A stretch of 61,146 nucleotides of DNA from an uncultured Verrucomicrobiota bacterium (lineage in GTDB: Bacteria; Verrucomicrobiota; Kiritimatiellia; CAJWTS01), in the NCBI GenBank assembly GCA_913047795.1, contig CAJWTS010000015.1:1-61146 (forward strand). Direction: 5' to 3'. Below, piece after piece: positions 42,512 to 50,647 of this stretch; the stretch's first letter is position 1, and every line of letters begins with the position of its first letter. Under the pieces are notes generated by a model. That model was given only the letters and a program-made list of their open reading frames with translations. It ran no database searches and was not told the origin of the DNA. Both the position numbers and the translations under genes were made by a program.

Positions 42512-42559
42512 CTAATGAGGATAACCTACTTCTCATTAGCGCACATATCTCAAAATGAG
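42512..42559. promoter_or_regulatory. Cluster of three AATGAG half-sites in a divergent promoter region
   Basis: TAATGAG occurs at 42513-42519, its complement at 42532-42538 and AAATGAG at 42553-42559. The first two form a perfect eight-base inverted repeat (CTAATGAG/CTCATTAG) with 12 bases between. They lie between the divergent 3D-lipoprotein and queF genes. A regulator-binding site is plausible; no regulator is identified. Confidence 0.35.
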
Positions 42560-42684
42560 ACTTTGTCTACTGTAGGGGCGTGCAGCAAATTCCAGACGGT
42601 CACAATTAATCCCCGCCCGTTGACAGAGAATCCAATCGGGAACCGCCGGGCAATGCGAAATGCCCGTTTGAATACGATTTACAT

Positions 42685-43107
42685 ATGTCATCGCAAAAAC
42701 ATAAGAAGAGCCCCTCGACCGGCCTAACTGTCCTCAAGCCGGGCCAAACGGACTATCCATCGTCGCCCGACGCAGCAACGCTCGAAGCGTTTGACAACGA
42801 ACACCCGGAGCGCGACTACTGGATACGGTTCGATTGTCCGGAATTCACTGCGTTGTGCCCGATCACCAATCAGCCAGACTTCGGAGAAATCACGATCGAA
42901 TACATACCCGATCAGAAGTGCCTGGAAAGCAAATCGTTGAAGCTTTACCTGTTCGCGTACCGTAACCACGGTTGTTTCCACGAGGCGTCCGTCAACCGGA
43001 TCCTGGACGACGTGATCAATGCCATCCGCCCACGCAAGGCACGCGTCACCGGCGAATTCAACGCACGCGGCGGAATCGCCATCACCGTCACCGCCGAACA
43101 TCCATGA
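42685..43107 (+). CDS. queF: NADPH-dependent 7-cyano-7-deazaguanine reductase
   Basis: The 140-residue protein reduces preQ0 to preQ1 in queuosine synthesis. It has the catalytic Cys in FTALCPITNQPDFGEI and the following Asp, the ESKSLKLYLFAYRNHGCFHEASVNRI block and a late YRNHGCFHE Glu. Length is normal for the short, unimodular QueF type. Its stop overlaps the kinase start as ATGA, an odd partner. Tgt, the later enzyme of the pathway, is at 55.4 kb; the remaining genes of the pathway are not in the window. No preQ1 riboswitch was seen upstream. Confidence 0.95.
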   Translation: MSSQKHKKSPSTGLTVLKPGQTDYPSSPDAATLEAFDNEHPERDYWIRFDCPEFTALCPITNQPDFGEITIEYIPDQKCLESKSLKLYLFAYRNHGCFHEASVNRILDDVINAIRPRKARVTGEFNARGGIAITVTAEHP

Positions 43108-44900
43108 ATCGCAGCACTCAGATCCTCCCGCCGCCGCCAGACCGACAGCCCGATCGAGAGGGCGATCAGGGCACAGACGAGCCTCCCGATCGTCGGGAAA
43201 CGTCGGTTATTGCGCCGCCTAAAGACGGCGCAGCCGCGATTAACGATTATCGAATCGTGAAACGGATCGGGGCGGGTGGCATGGGCACGGTATATCTCGC
43301 GCGCGATCAGAAACTGGATCGATACGTTGCACTCAAGCGACTGAAGCCGGAATTCTGGTCCAATCCCGTCATGCGCGAACGATTCAGCCGTGAAGCGCGC
43401 TCCATCGCTGCGCTCAGCCATCCGAACATCGTTCACGTCTACCTGACCGCAGAAGATGAGAGCGGTCCCTTTATTGCGATGGAATACGTGCCCGGGCCGG
43501 AGCCCTCGCAGCACAAGGATGTTCCGGGTGCCCCGCTCAGTCTGGAGGACAAGGTCGAGAAGGAAGGTGCCATGTCGGTACCGGACGCGGTTAAGATCGT
43601 GCTTACGCTCTGTCGGGCGCTCGAAACCGCGCATGCCGCCAACATCATTCATCGCGACTTGAAGCCATCCAACGTCCTGATTTCCCTGTCCAGCGAACCC
43701 AAGGTTGTGGATTTTGGACTCGCCATGCAACCGACAGCTGCCTCTCAGGCCCTGACCGCGGCGGGCACAAAAATGATCTCGCTGGGCTATAGCGCCCCGG
43801 AACAGGAATCGGATGCGCGAAGCGTCGATCAACGGGCAGACATCTATAGCCTCGGCGGTATTCTTTACTTTTGCCTGACGGGTGAAAATCCGCGCTTCTT
43901 TCGCGAGGCACGCGTCCCCGATTACCTGCGCCCGACAATTCTCAAGGCGATGGACAGTGACCGAACACGGCGCTGGGACAGCGTTCAGGAATTCGAGGAA
44001 GCCCTCTTCCAGTCCGAGGTCATCTCGCCGGAGCCCGTCGAAAACGTCACATGGTGCTGCAAGTGGTGCCACACGATCAACCCCCTTGCGCGCCGTTATT
44101 GTTCCGACTGCGGTTGGGACGGAATGGAGCGGTGCAAAGAATGCGGAGCCGAGTCTCGCATCGGCGTGCAGTACTGCGGATCCTGCGGCACGGATGGGCG
44201 TACCTACGAAGAAGCGGTACACCAGCTCAATCGCCTAAATGAGTACGAGAAGAACAAGAAGTTCCACCTCATTCAGGAAGAAGGCGGCGGCCTATCCTTT
44301 CAGCCGATGGGCGATAACGGGCGCGGCATTCTTGACGAAATTGGCACCATTCGGAGTCGCGCCGATCGCTCCTTGACGCGACGGACAGAGCTCGAGAAAC
44401 AGATTCCAATTGAGTATAAGCGCGAGAATTACGACCGCCTCGAACACTTGCTGCGCGAATACGAGAAGTACGACCTGTCGCACACGTATGTCAACATGCA
44501 AGCCGCGTTGCCGCATAAGATCGCGGGTCGCGACGTCACACACGCGCGCGTGGCTTTGCGCGAGAAGGACTGGGTTGCAGCCGAACGCATTTGCCGTAAC
44601 ATTCTCGAGAACTACGACCACGATTCCGATGAAGCCAACAACGTTTTGCGACGCATTGTGCGCGAGCGGCGTCTGGCGAAGCTCTATGCCGTCCTGACCT
44701 CGATATTCTTTGCACTCCTTGTATACGCGATCAGCCTGGGCCCCATCTACCGCATGGCGGAGAAGGACGGCGGCAATGCGGAGATGTTAAAAAGGGCGGA
44801 AGCGGTGTACGCCCCGATGCTCTGGGCCCGCGAGAATACGTTGATGCGTCGACCGATCGAAGCCTATGCGCGCCTATGGGGTCTTCGCCTCTTCCTTTGA
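43104..44900 (+). CDS. Serine/threonine protein kinase with double zinc ribbon and C-terminal membrane segment
   Basis: The 598-residue protein has a Hanks-type kinase domain from about residue 49. The glycine loop GAGGMGTVY is at 56-64, Lys78 lies in VALKRL, the catalytic loop HRDLKPSN is at 183-190 and DFG at 203-205. After it, residues about 312-368 hold cysteine pairs CKWC, CSDC, CKEC and CGSC, a double zinc ribbon. A coiled-coil or tetratricopeptide-like helical segment with LRREYEKYD-type heptads follows, then one membrane segment at about 545-567. The start overlaps the queF stop. The 3' end overlaps the GspC-like gene on the other strand by 27 bases. Confidence 0.9.
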   Translation: MNRSTQILPPPPDRQPDREGDQGTDEPPDRRETSVIAPPKDGAAAINDYRIVKRIGAGGMGTVYLARDQKLDRYVALKRLKPEFWSNPVMRERFSREARSIAALSHPNIVHVYLTAEDESGPFIAMEYVPGPEPSQHKDVPGAPLSLEDKVEKEGAMSVPDAVKIVLTLCRALETAHAANIIHRDLKPSNVLISLSSEPKVVDFGLAMQPTAASQALTAAGTKMISLGYSAPEQESDARSVDQRADIYSLGGILYFCLTGENPRFFREARVPDYLRPTILKAMDSDRTRRWDSVQEFEEALFQSEVISPEPVENVTWCCKWCHTINPLARRYCSDCGWDGMERCKECGAESRIGVQYCGSCGTDGRTYEEAVHQLNRLNEYEKNKKFHLIQEEGGGLSFQPMGDNGRGILDEIGTIRSRADRSLTRRTELEKQIPIEYKRENYDRLEHLLREYEKYDLSHTYVNMQAALPHKIAGRDVTHARVALREKDWVAAERICRNILENYDHDSDEANNVLRRIVRERRLAKLYAVLTSIFFALLVYAISLGPIYRMAEKDGGNAEMLKRAEAVYAPMLWARENTLMRRPIEAYARLWGLRLFL

Positions 44901-45821
44901 CCAGACCTGGTACGTCAGTTTGTACGGCTGACCCTCCCGATCCACCTCGATCACGAACGCGTTCGCCCGACCCTCTACCATCTGACGCACCATATACTCC
45001 GCGCGGTGGCGATTCTTCATGAGCATACCATTGACCCGCCGAACCACATCACCCGGTTTCATGCCGGCGTCGCGGAAGAAGGCCCCTTCTCCCTTAACAT
45101 CCAACACGTATCCCCCGATAGCATCCTCCGCAGAGTAGACCGGCACCAGCGAATCGAAGACCGCAAGCAGACGATCCGGCTCTTCGAGCAACTCGCCGTA
45201 GTAGGCCATTAACTTCTTTCGATCGAAGATTCGATGCCGCTCATTAACGACCCTTCCGAACCGATTCTCCGTTCCGATCGCAGGCGCAACGAGCCCCTCC
45301 TCTACCCCCTGCGGCTCTTCTTCCGCAACCGTTGCGGCTTCCGCCTGGCCTGCAAAACTCAGCCAGAGTTTGATCTCCGATGTATCCTGACGAAGAATGA
45401 TGTGGTCGCGGAAGATTCGCACGACATCAACGCCACTCACCGTGTCGCCCTCCTGGACGATGTACTGCTTGCTCAACTGGCGGTCGTCAATAATGGCCTT
45501 GCGGGCGCTGGGCAAAGGCGGTGCGCCGGGAATCGCGGGAACATCGTATACGAAGAAGATGCCGCGGAAGAGAAAGCGCCCGGCCGATCGGGTATTGCGT
45601 GGCACAGCCCCGCCCTTACCGACGCGAATGAAACCCCAGTCAGACGAATCCGTACCGGCCTGCGGCCAATCCGGCACAGAAACCTGGGGCGCAATCGACC
45701 CCGGAACGCCCGGAAGAAGTCGATATTGCCACGCGTATATGCCGCACAGCGCGGCCGCGAGCAGCATTGCTGCGCTCGCGACGCCGCGCCAAATACGGGC
45801 TTGCTGAGCGGCAAGGATCAT
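44874..45821 (-). CDS. Type II secretion GspC-like protein with PDZ domain
   Basis: The protein of about 315 residues has one N-terminal membrane segment (VASAAMLLAAALCGIYAWQ). A homology-region-like domain follows, with RKAIIDDRQLSKQY, then EGDTVSGVDVVRIFRDHIIL and EIKLWL. A PDZ-like domain is at about 210-300, with GGYVLDVKGEGAFFRDAGMKPGDVVRRVNGM. GspC links the inner-membrane platform to the secretin. No other gsp gene is in the window. The chosen ATG at 45821 has no ribosome site and lies inside the 3' end of rnpB; a later start at 45767 would cut into the membrane segment. The frame stays open through rnpB to 45926. Confidence 0.75.
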   Translation of the reverse strand: MILAAQQARIWRGVASAAMLLAAALCGIYAWQYRLLPGVPGSIAPQVSVPDWPQAGTDSSDWGFIRVGKGGAVPRNTRSAGRFLFRGIFFVYDVPAIPGAPPLPSARKAIIDDRQLSKQYIVQEGDTVSGVDVVRIFRDHIILRQDTSEIKLWLSFAGQAEAATVAEEEPQGVEEGLVAPAIGTENRFGRVVNERHRIFDRKKLMAYYGELLEEPDRLLAVFDSLVPVYSAEDAIGGYVLDVKGEGAFFRDAGMKPGDVVRRVNGMLMKNRHRAEYMVRQMVEGRANAFVIEVDREGQPYKLTYQVWSKEEAKTP

Positions 45822-46258
45822 AAGCCGGATTCTGTATCCAGCGCCGAAGCGATGGTTACGGTCATATATCTTATGCGATCTACCCGAAGCCATACCGGCA
45901 AAGCCGGCATAAGGCAGGCAACCCATGGCTTCCTATTCGATCTTGCTCCGAACGGGGTTTACCGTGCGCCACGCTCTCTCGAGTGTGGCCGGTGGTCTCT
46001 TACACCACCCTTTCACCCTTACCTGTCTTCGTTCCGCTCGTTCCCGGCCGGCTCGAAAGCCTGCCGCGTCGTAACCGAAGGCGAAGACGGGCGGTCTGAT
46101 TTCTGTGGCACTTTCCGTCCCTCCCGCTTGCCGGGAGGTCCCCTCGAATCACGCCATGCGCTTACGAGGGCGTTCTGCCTTACGGAGTCCGGACTTTCCT
46201 CCCCATCCACACCTACCCCGAAGGATCGGCGACAGATAGGGCGACCGTTCACCCTGCC
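45810..46258 (-). ncRNA. rnpB: RNase P RNA, bacterial type A
   Basis: On the minus strand the conserved start GGAGGAAAGTCCGGACTCC (46184-46202) is followed by TAAGGCAGAACGCC, then GGTAAACCCCG, the loop that pairs with the tRNA CCA end, and ACAGAATCCGGCTTAT (about 45820-45836). The ends pair as helix P1: GGCAGGG at 46252-46258 with CCTTGCC at 45810-45816. The length of about 449 bases fits a type A molecule. The RNA is the catalytic part of RNase P, which trims tRNA 5' ends. Its 3' end overlaps the start of the GspC-like gene. Confidence 0.93.
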
Positions 46259-46265
46259 TAAAAAA

Positions 46266-46970
46266 CTAGTATAGAAGCCGCCCGCAATAGGTGCAACTAA
46301 CCATCGCGTCCTGCTTCTGCGTATCGTGATATAGCTGCGGCGGCAACTTCATGTGGCATCCGCCGCATACGCCGTTCGCAATCGAAACAAGGGCCTGATC
46401 TCTCTTATTCGCAAAAATACGGTCATACCGCATCAGCCATTCGGGATCCACGCCCCCGGCCTGCGACTGCCGTTCGGATTGCACCGATTCAAGGCGCTGC
46501 GCCATCTTGCCGCTGCGTTCATCCATCGCCTTCAAATCAATCGCGACCAGATCCTCCTCGGATTTGAGCGCCGCCTGTTTTTCGCTGATCGCGGCCTCGG
46601 CGCCATCAATCTTCTCCATGATCTCGAGCTCGACCTCTTCGTGCTTCTCAATCTGTTTCTCCACAGCGGAGATTTCAGAGTTCATGGCCTTGAACTCCTC
46701 GTTGGTCTTCAATTCGAGCTGCTGTTGACGATACTTAGCAATACGCTCGTTGCAGGCGGCCACCTCCAACTCAAGCTCCTTGAGCCGGGCCTGTACGGCC
46801 TGAAGGTCTTCGCGCGCACTCTCGAGTTCAGCGCGGTGATCGCTCAAACGGGACTGGATCTCTTCTTTACGGGCAGGGATGTCCTTCAGTTCACGCTCAA
46901 TCTGCGCAATATCGCAGTCTTGTGCCTGAAGGACGAGCACCTTGTCAATCGTCTCGCCGGGCACCCGCAC
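46266..46970 (-). CDS. DUF164-type coiled-coil protein with C4 zinc ribbon
   Basis: The 234-residue protein is a long coiled coil (residues 15-170, with EREL, KELELEVAACNERIAKYR and similar heptads). It ends in a zinc ribbon: CGGCHMKLPPQ and CTYCGRLLY. This is the DUF164/zf-RING_7 family, seen next to rnpB or rnhA in other bacteria. The start is GTG at 46970; a second GTG at 46964 is a better distance from GGAGAGGA. Its role is unknown, with links proposed to nucleic acids or the cell envelope. Confidence 0.88.
   Translation of the reverse strand: MRVPGETIDKVLVLQAQDCDIAQIERELKDIPARKEEIQSRLSDHRAELESAREDLQAVQARLKELELEVAACNERIAKYRQQQLELKTNEEFKAMNSEISAVEKQIEKHEEVELEIMEKIDGAEAAISEKQAALKSEEDLVAIDLKAMDERSGKMAQRLESVQSERQSQAGGVDPEWLMRYDRIFANKRDQALVSIANGVCGGCHMKLPPQLYHDTQKQDAMVSCTYCGRLLY
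46268..46296 (-). promoter_or_regulatory. rnpB promoter inside the end of the DUF164 gene
   Basis: A -10 TATACT (five of six) lies 17 bases below a TTGCAC -35 on the minus strand. The -10 includes the TAG stop codon of the DUF164 gene. The predicted start, about nine bases further, is the first base of the P1 helix of rnpB. The position fits well, although the -35 matches weakly. Confidence 0.5.
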
Positions 46971-47010
46971 TCCTCTCCATCTCTCCGTTTGTTGTCATAG
47001 TCAGCCGAAC

Positions 47011-47039
47011 AAGTTAGCGAATGAACGACGCCACGTCAA
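47011..47039 (-). promoter_or_regulatory. Possible promoter of the DUF164 gene
   Basis: TTGACG (five of six) and TAACTT (three of six) are spaced by 17 bases on the minus strand, in the short gap after the ribE stop. It would give a leader of about 35 bases before the DUF164 start. Confidence 0.35.
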
Positions 47040-47059
47040 CACGCGGCTTCCTTCCCTGT

Positions 47060-47707
47060 TTATAGTGATCCGAATCCCGCCGACCGTAGATCTTCCGCCG
47101 TGATCCCGCCACCCGGTGGCCGCCCGTCCAGGTAGCGGTAGATATACTTTCCGATCAAATCGACCTCGATATTGATTTCCTCTCCGATCGGCACCTCTCC
47201 CAGCGTCGTCTGTTCACGACTATGCGGGATGATATGCACGTCAAAGCTCTCCTCTCCGAGTCTGGCGATCGTCAGACTGACCCCATCGCAAGCCACCGAC
47301 CCCTTCGCGATCAGCCCACGCAGCAGATCGGGTCCTGCCGTTATACACAGGACGAGATCCGAGCCCGCCTCTCCTACGGCGGAAATGATCCCCGTGCCAT
47401 CAACATGGCCCTGCACAATGTGTCCACCGAAACGATCGTCGGCGCGCATGGCACGCTCAAGGTTAATGGCCGCCCCCGCGCGGCATATGCGCCCGCCTGC
47501 GCGAACGATCGTCTCCTCAAGCAGATCACAATAAAAAAGTTCCGGCTCCGGGTTAGTGACCGTCAAGCACACCCCCGATACCGCGACGCTCTCGCCTTCG
47601 ACGAGCGGTTCCTCCCAGGCGTCGTGCCGAATGGCGACCCGCGCCCCATCCGTTCGTTGCGACGGGATCTCCACTCGACCCATGCGTTGTATCAGTCCGG
47701 TAAACAT
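47060..47707 (-). CDS. ribE: Riboflavin synthase, alpha chain
   Basis: The 215-residue protein starts MFTGLIQ, the canonical riboflavin synthase start. It carries the two tandem lumazine-binding repeats: VSGVCLTVTN, GGHIVQGHVDGTG in the first half; GSVACDGVSLTIA and HIIPHS in the second. It makes riboflavin from two molecules of dimethyl-ribityllumazine. It is the last gene of the rib operon, 47 bases after ribD. Enteric bacteria call this gene ribC or ribE. Confidence 0.95.
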   Translation of the reverse strand: MFTGLIQRMGRVEIPSQRTDGARVAIRHDAWEEPLVEGESVAVSGVCLTVTNPEPELFYCDLLEETIVRAGGRICRAGAAINLERAMRADDRFGGHIVQGHVDGTGIISAVGEAGSDLVLCITAGPDLLRGLIAKGSVACDGVSLTIARLGEESFDVHIIPHSREQTTLGEVPIGEEINIEVDLIGKYIYRYLDGRPPGGGITAEDLRSAGFGSL

Positions 47708-47754
47708 GATTGCGGTCAGTCTGTACCCCTCGATTCGATCGAGCAAGCGCCGTT

Positions 47755-48843
47755 CTATGCCATCCGTGCCCGAACCAAAAGGTCATCATCGAAAGCACAG
47801 GTCTCAACGATTCGCAGCCGAGGCGCGCGGGCAAGCGGCCATCCCTTCCCCGCGAAGGCCGCGCGCGCATCGCCACCGAGAAGACAGGGCGCATAGAAAA
47901 TCTGGTATTCATCCACGAGTCCGGCACGCACAAGGGATGCCGCCAGTTCTCCTCCGCCTTCGCATAAAATGTGTAACACGCCCTCTGCCGCCAGGGCGCG
48001 CATCAGGGCGCGCAAATCCACGCCACGACCCGATGCCGGCAACGTCCATACCCGAGCCCCGTGGCGCTCAAGACGTGCGCGGCGCTTTGCGGGACATGCC
48101 GCGGTCGCAGCAACGATCGTTCGCCCGGCATGTGTATCGCATAAAAGATCGAGTGCGGATGGCAGCTTCCCGTCTGTGCTGACGATTACCCGAAATGGAG
48201 ATCGCCCCCGGGCCGGACGCGGGATCAACGCGGGATTGTCCGCCCGCACAGTCGCCGCACCCACCATGATGCCATCCACCCTTCGGCGCAGGTCATGCAC
48301 TCGGCGACGCGCCGACGCGCCCGTGATCCAAGTCGATTGACCCGCCCGGTCCGCCAGCCGGCCGTCGAGCGTACAGGCCAGTTTTAGCGTCACGAACGGC
48401 AGACCCGTCGTCACCCATCGGGCGAAAGGCTCGATCAACGCTTCACCCGCGTCGCGACCAATACCCGAGGTCACCTCGATACCGCGTGCGCGAAGCTTGC
48501 GCAGACCACGCCCGGCGTGTGTCGGGTTCGGATCAGGGATCGACACCACAACACGGCGAATGCCGGCATCGATAATAGCGTCGACACAGGCCGACGTGCG
48601 GCCGGTCGTGGAGCATGGCTCCAGGCTGACATAAAGAGCAGCGCCACGTGCTTGATCACCGGCTTCGTCGAGCGCGTAACGCTCCGCATGCGGTCCCCCG
48701 CAACGTCGATGCCAACCGGCACCGACCTGTCGATTGCCGCGCACGACAACGGCTCCGACGGGCGGATTAGGCCGTGTCAATCCGACGCCTTTCCCGGCCA
48801 ACGTAAGCGCCGCGGCCATCCAGCGTTCGTCGTTCCGGCTCAT
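47755..48843 (-). CDS. ribD: Bifunctional diaminohydroxyphosphoribosylaminopyrimidine deaminase/reductase
   Basis: The 362-residue protein has the zinc deaminase domain with HAE in GPHAERYAL and the Cys pair in LEPCSTTGRTSAC (residues 74-86). The reductase domain follows from about 150, with TLKLACTLDGRLA, GQSTWITG and ILCEGGGELAASL. It carries out the second and third steps of riboflavin synthesis. It is ATGA-coupled to ftsY upstream. A rather basic mid-region (RRRVHDLRRRVDG) is typical. Confidence 0.95.
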   Translation of the reverse strand: MSRNDERWMAAALTLAGKGVGLTRPNPPVGAVVVRGNRQVGAGWHRRCGGPHAERYALDEAGDQARGAALYVSLEPCSTTGRTSACVDAIIDAGIRRVVVSIPDPNPTHAGRGLRKLRARGIEVTSGIGRDAGEALIEPFARWVTTGLPFVTLKLACTLDGRLADRAGQSTWITGASARRRVHDLRRRVDGIMVGAATVRADNPALIPRPARGRSPFRVIVSTDGKLPSALDLLCDTHAGRTIVAATAACPAKRRARLERHGARVWTLPASGRGVDLRALMRALAAEGVLHILCEGGGELAASLVRAGLVDEYQIFYAPCLLGGDARAAFAGKGWPLARAPRLRIVETCAFDDDLLVRARMA

Positions 48844-49727
48844 CCGTTAGCCACAATGGCACCAGCGAATGCCCGGGCATCGAATGGCACAAGGTCATCC
48901 ATGCCTTCTCCCAGCCCGGCGAACCGCACTGGAATCTGAACATCACGCGCAAGACCCAGCAGGAAACCCGCCTTTGAGGACCCGTCCAGCTTCGAGACCA
49001 CCGCGCCGGTCAACCTGATCGTCTCGTGGAACACACGGGCCTGGGCCACCGCGTTATTCCCCAGCGATGCATCCAGCACGATCCAGCATTCGTGCGGCGC
49101 ACCGGGCGCAGCCTTCGCAATCGATCGGCATATTTTACTCAACTCATCCATTAGCGGCTGCCGCGTATGCATGCGTCCGGCCGTGTCGATAATAACAACA
49201 TCCGCACCACGCGCACGCGCGGCTTCGACAGCATCAAACGCGACCGCGGCGGCATCACCGCCGCGCACGCCGGACACCACCGGGCACCCCACTCGCTCAC
49301 TCCAGAGCTCGAGTTGATCCGTTCCCGCCGCGCGAAACGTATCGGCCGCCGCAAGCAAGGGCCTGAGCCCATTCTGACTGGCCTGCCGCGCGAGCTTGGC
49401 TGCCGTCGTCGTTTTACCGGAACCGTTAACGCCAACCAGCAGCAGGACCATGGGAGGCTCGTCCACCGTCCATTGAAACGTATCGGCGTCGGCAAACTCA
49501 CGTTCGATCAAGCTGGAGATTGTTTCGGAGATCGTCGCCGATGTGGTACAGCGCAGCTGTTCGGCCCATTCGCAGGCCAGCCGCGCGGGGATGTCTGCGG
49601 TGACGAGCGCCGCCTCCCATTCTTCGATCTCCGCGTCAGAGACGCGTGCCACCTTTCCCCGACACCCCGCCAACCCGCCGACCAGGTGCGCCCGCGTGCG
49701 CGCCAGTGCCTTGATCCAACCCTTCAT
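48840..49727 (-). CDS. ftsY: Signal recognition particle receptor FtsY
   Basis: The 295-residue GTPase has G1 GVNGSGKTTTAAKLA, the I-box block AADTFRAAGTDQLELW, G3 IIDTAGRMH, G4 SKLDGSSKAG and the closing GLGEGMDDLVPFD. The N domain is short and the acidic A domain found in E. coli is absent. FtsY brings ribosome-bound signal recognition particle to the membrane. It lies inside the riboflavin operon, ATGA-coupled to nusB before it and to ribD after it. Confidence 0.95.
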   Translation of the reverse strand: MKGWIKALARTRAHLVGGLAGCRGKVARVSDAEIEEWEAALVTADIPARLACEWAEQLRCTTSATISETISSLIEREFADADTFQWTVDEPPMVLLLVGVNGSGKTTTAAKLARQASQNGLRPLLAAADTFRAAGTDQLELWSERVGCPVVSGVRGGDAAAVAFDAVEAARARGADVVIIDTAGRMHTRQPLMDELSKICRSIAKAAPGAPHECWIVLDASLGNNAVAQARVFHETIRLTGAVVSKLDGSSKAGFLLGLARDVQIPVRFAGLGEGMDDLVPFDARAFAGAIVANG

Positions 49728-50152
49728 TCTGAATCGCCAAGCCTCGCCGCTTCCAGCTCCTTACGCGTGCGATCCAGCACGCCGTTTACGAATCGTCCCG
49801 ATTCCGACGAGCTAAAGTACTTCGCAAGGTCGATCGCTTCGTTGATCGAGACGGCAGGCGGAATATCGTTGCGATGCATCAACTCAAATATGGCCAGCCG
49901 CAACACGTTCCGATCCACCCGTCCGATCCGGCGCAGGTCCCAGTTATCCGCATAGCGCTGGATCAGCGCATCGACGGCGGGGCGATACTCCATCACGCCG
50001 CAGACCAGCTCCTCCGTGAAAACACAGGGGTCATGCTGCAAATCGTTCGACTGCCAGAACTGGGCAAGCGTCTCGATCGGATCCGCCGGTTGAAAATCGA
50101 GCTGGAAGAGCACCTGCAGTGCCCACTCGCGGCCTTCACGTCGCGTTGTCAT
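49724..50152 (-). CDS. nusB: Transcription antitermination factor NusB
   Basis: The 142-residue protein starts at the ATG at 50152, preceded by a strong AAGGAG element inside the ribH end, and overlaps ribH by 17 bases. It has REWALQVLFQLDF near the start, RIGRVDRNVLRLAIFELMH, and the signature INEAIDLAKYFSSSESGRFVNGVLD. NusB joins the rRNA antitermination complex with NusE. It often sits next to ribH. Confidence 0.95.
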   Translation of the reverse strand: MTTRREGREWALQVLFQLDFQPADPIETLAQFWQSNDLQHDPCVFTEELVCGVMEYRPAVDALIQRYADNWDLRRIGRVDRNVLRLAIFELMHRNDIPPAVSINEAIDLAKYFSSSESGRFVNGVLDRTRKELEAARLGDSE

Positions 50153-50645
50153 GGTCTCCTTCCCGCAAGGTCCTGTAAAGATTCGCCATCTCAACCGCCG
50201 CCTCGGCCGCGCTGCGGCCACGGTTGCCGGCCTTGCTCCCGCAGCGCTCGATGGCCTGCTCGATCGACCGCGCGGCGACCACGCCGTTCACGACCGGTAT
50301 CCCGTGTTTGCGCGATAATGCAGACAGCGAGAGTTCGACCTGCGAGTTGATCAGGTCGGCGTGGGGGGTCGCCCCCTGAATAACGACCCCCAGCGCAATC
50401 GCAACGTCATAAGATCCGGAAACCAGCGCGCCGGCCACCGCCATCGGAATCTCGTGCGACCCGGGAACGCGTACAACAATTATGCTCGACTGCGCAACGT
50501 TGTGTCGCAGCAGGCTGTCGACCGCGCCGGCGAGCAACTGATCCGTAAAGAGCTCGTTGAAGCGCGCAGCAACGATACAGACGCGCAGCCGGCCACCGTC
50601 CAGGTCACCGGCCACAATCTGAAGAGATGCCAGTTCCTCGCGCAT
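50136..50645 (-). CDS. ribH: 6,7-dimethyl-8-ribityllumazine synthase
   Basis: This 169-residue protein has the lumazine synthase blocks: VAARFNELFTDQLLAGA, VRVPGSHEIPMA, ALGVVIQGATPHADLI and VNGVVAARSIEQAIER. In the canonical V-L-x-x-x-x-x-E-Q-A-x-x-R end the usual T is replaced by A (GVVAARS). It condenses the pyrimidine with the four-carbon unit made by RibB. Its ATG is two bases after the ribBA stop. Confidence 0.95.
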   Translation of the reverse strand: MREELASLQIVAGDLDGGRLRVCIVAARFNELFTDQLLAGAVDSLLRHNVAQSSIIVVRVPGSHEIPMAVAGALVSGSYDVAIALGVVIQGATPHADLINSQVELSLSALSRKHGIPVVNGVVAARSIEQAIERCGSKAGNRGRSAAEAAVEMANLYRTLREGDHDNAT

Positions 50646-50647
50646 GA

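Noticed and set aside
42515..42684. A preQ1 riboswitch before queF
   Set aside because: The conserved stem and A-rich tail were not found; only inverted repeats are present.
42945..44222. A 425-residue frame on the minus strand opposite the kinase gene
   Set aside because: It is the antisense shadow of a clear Ser/Thr kinase and has no family pattern.
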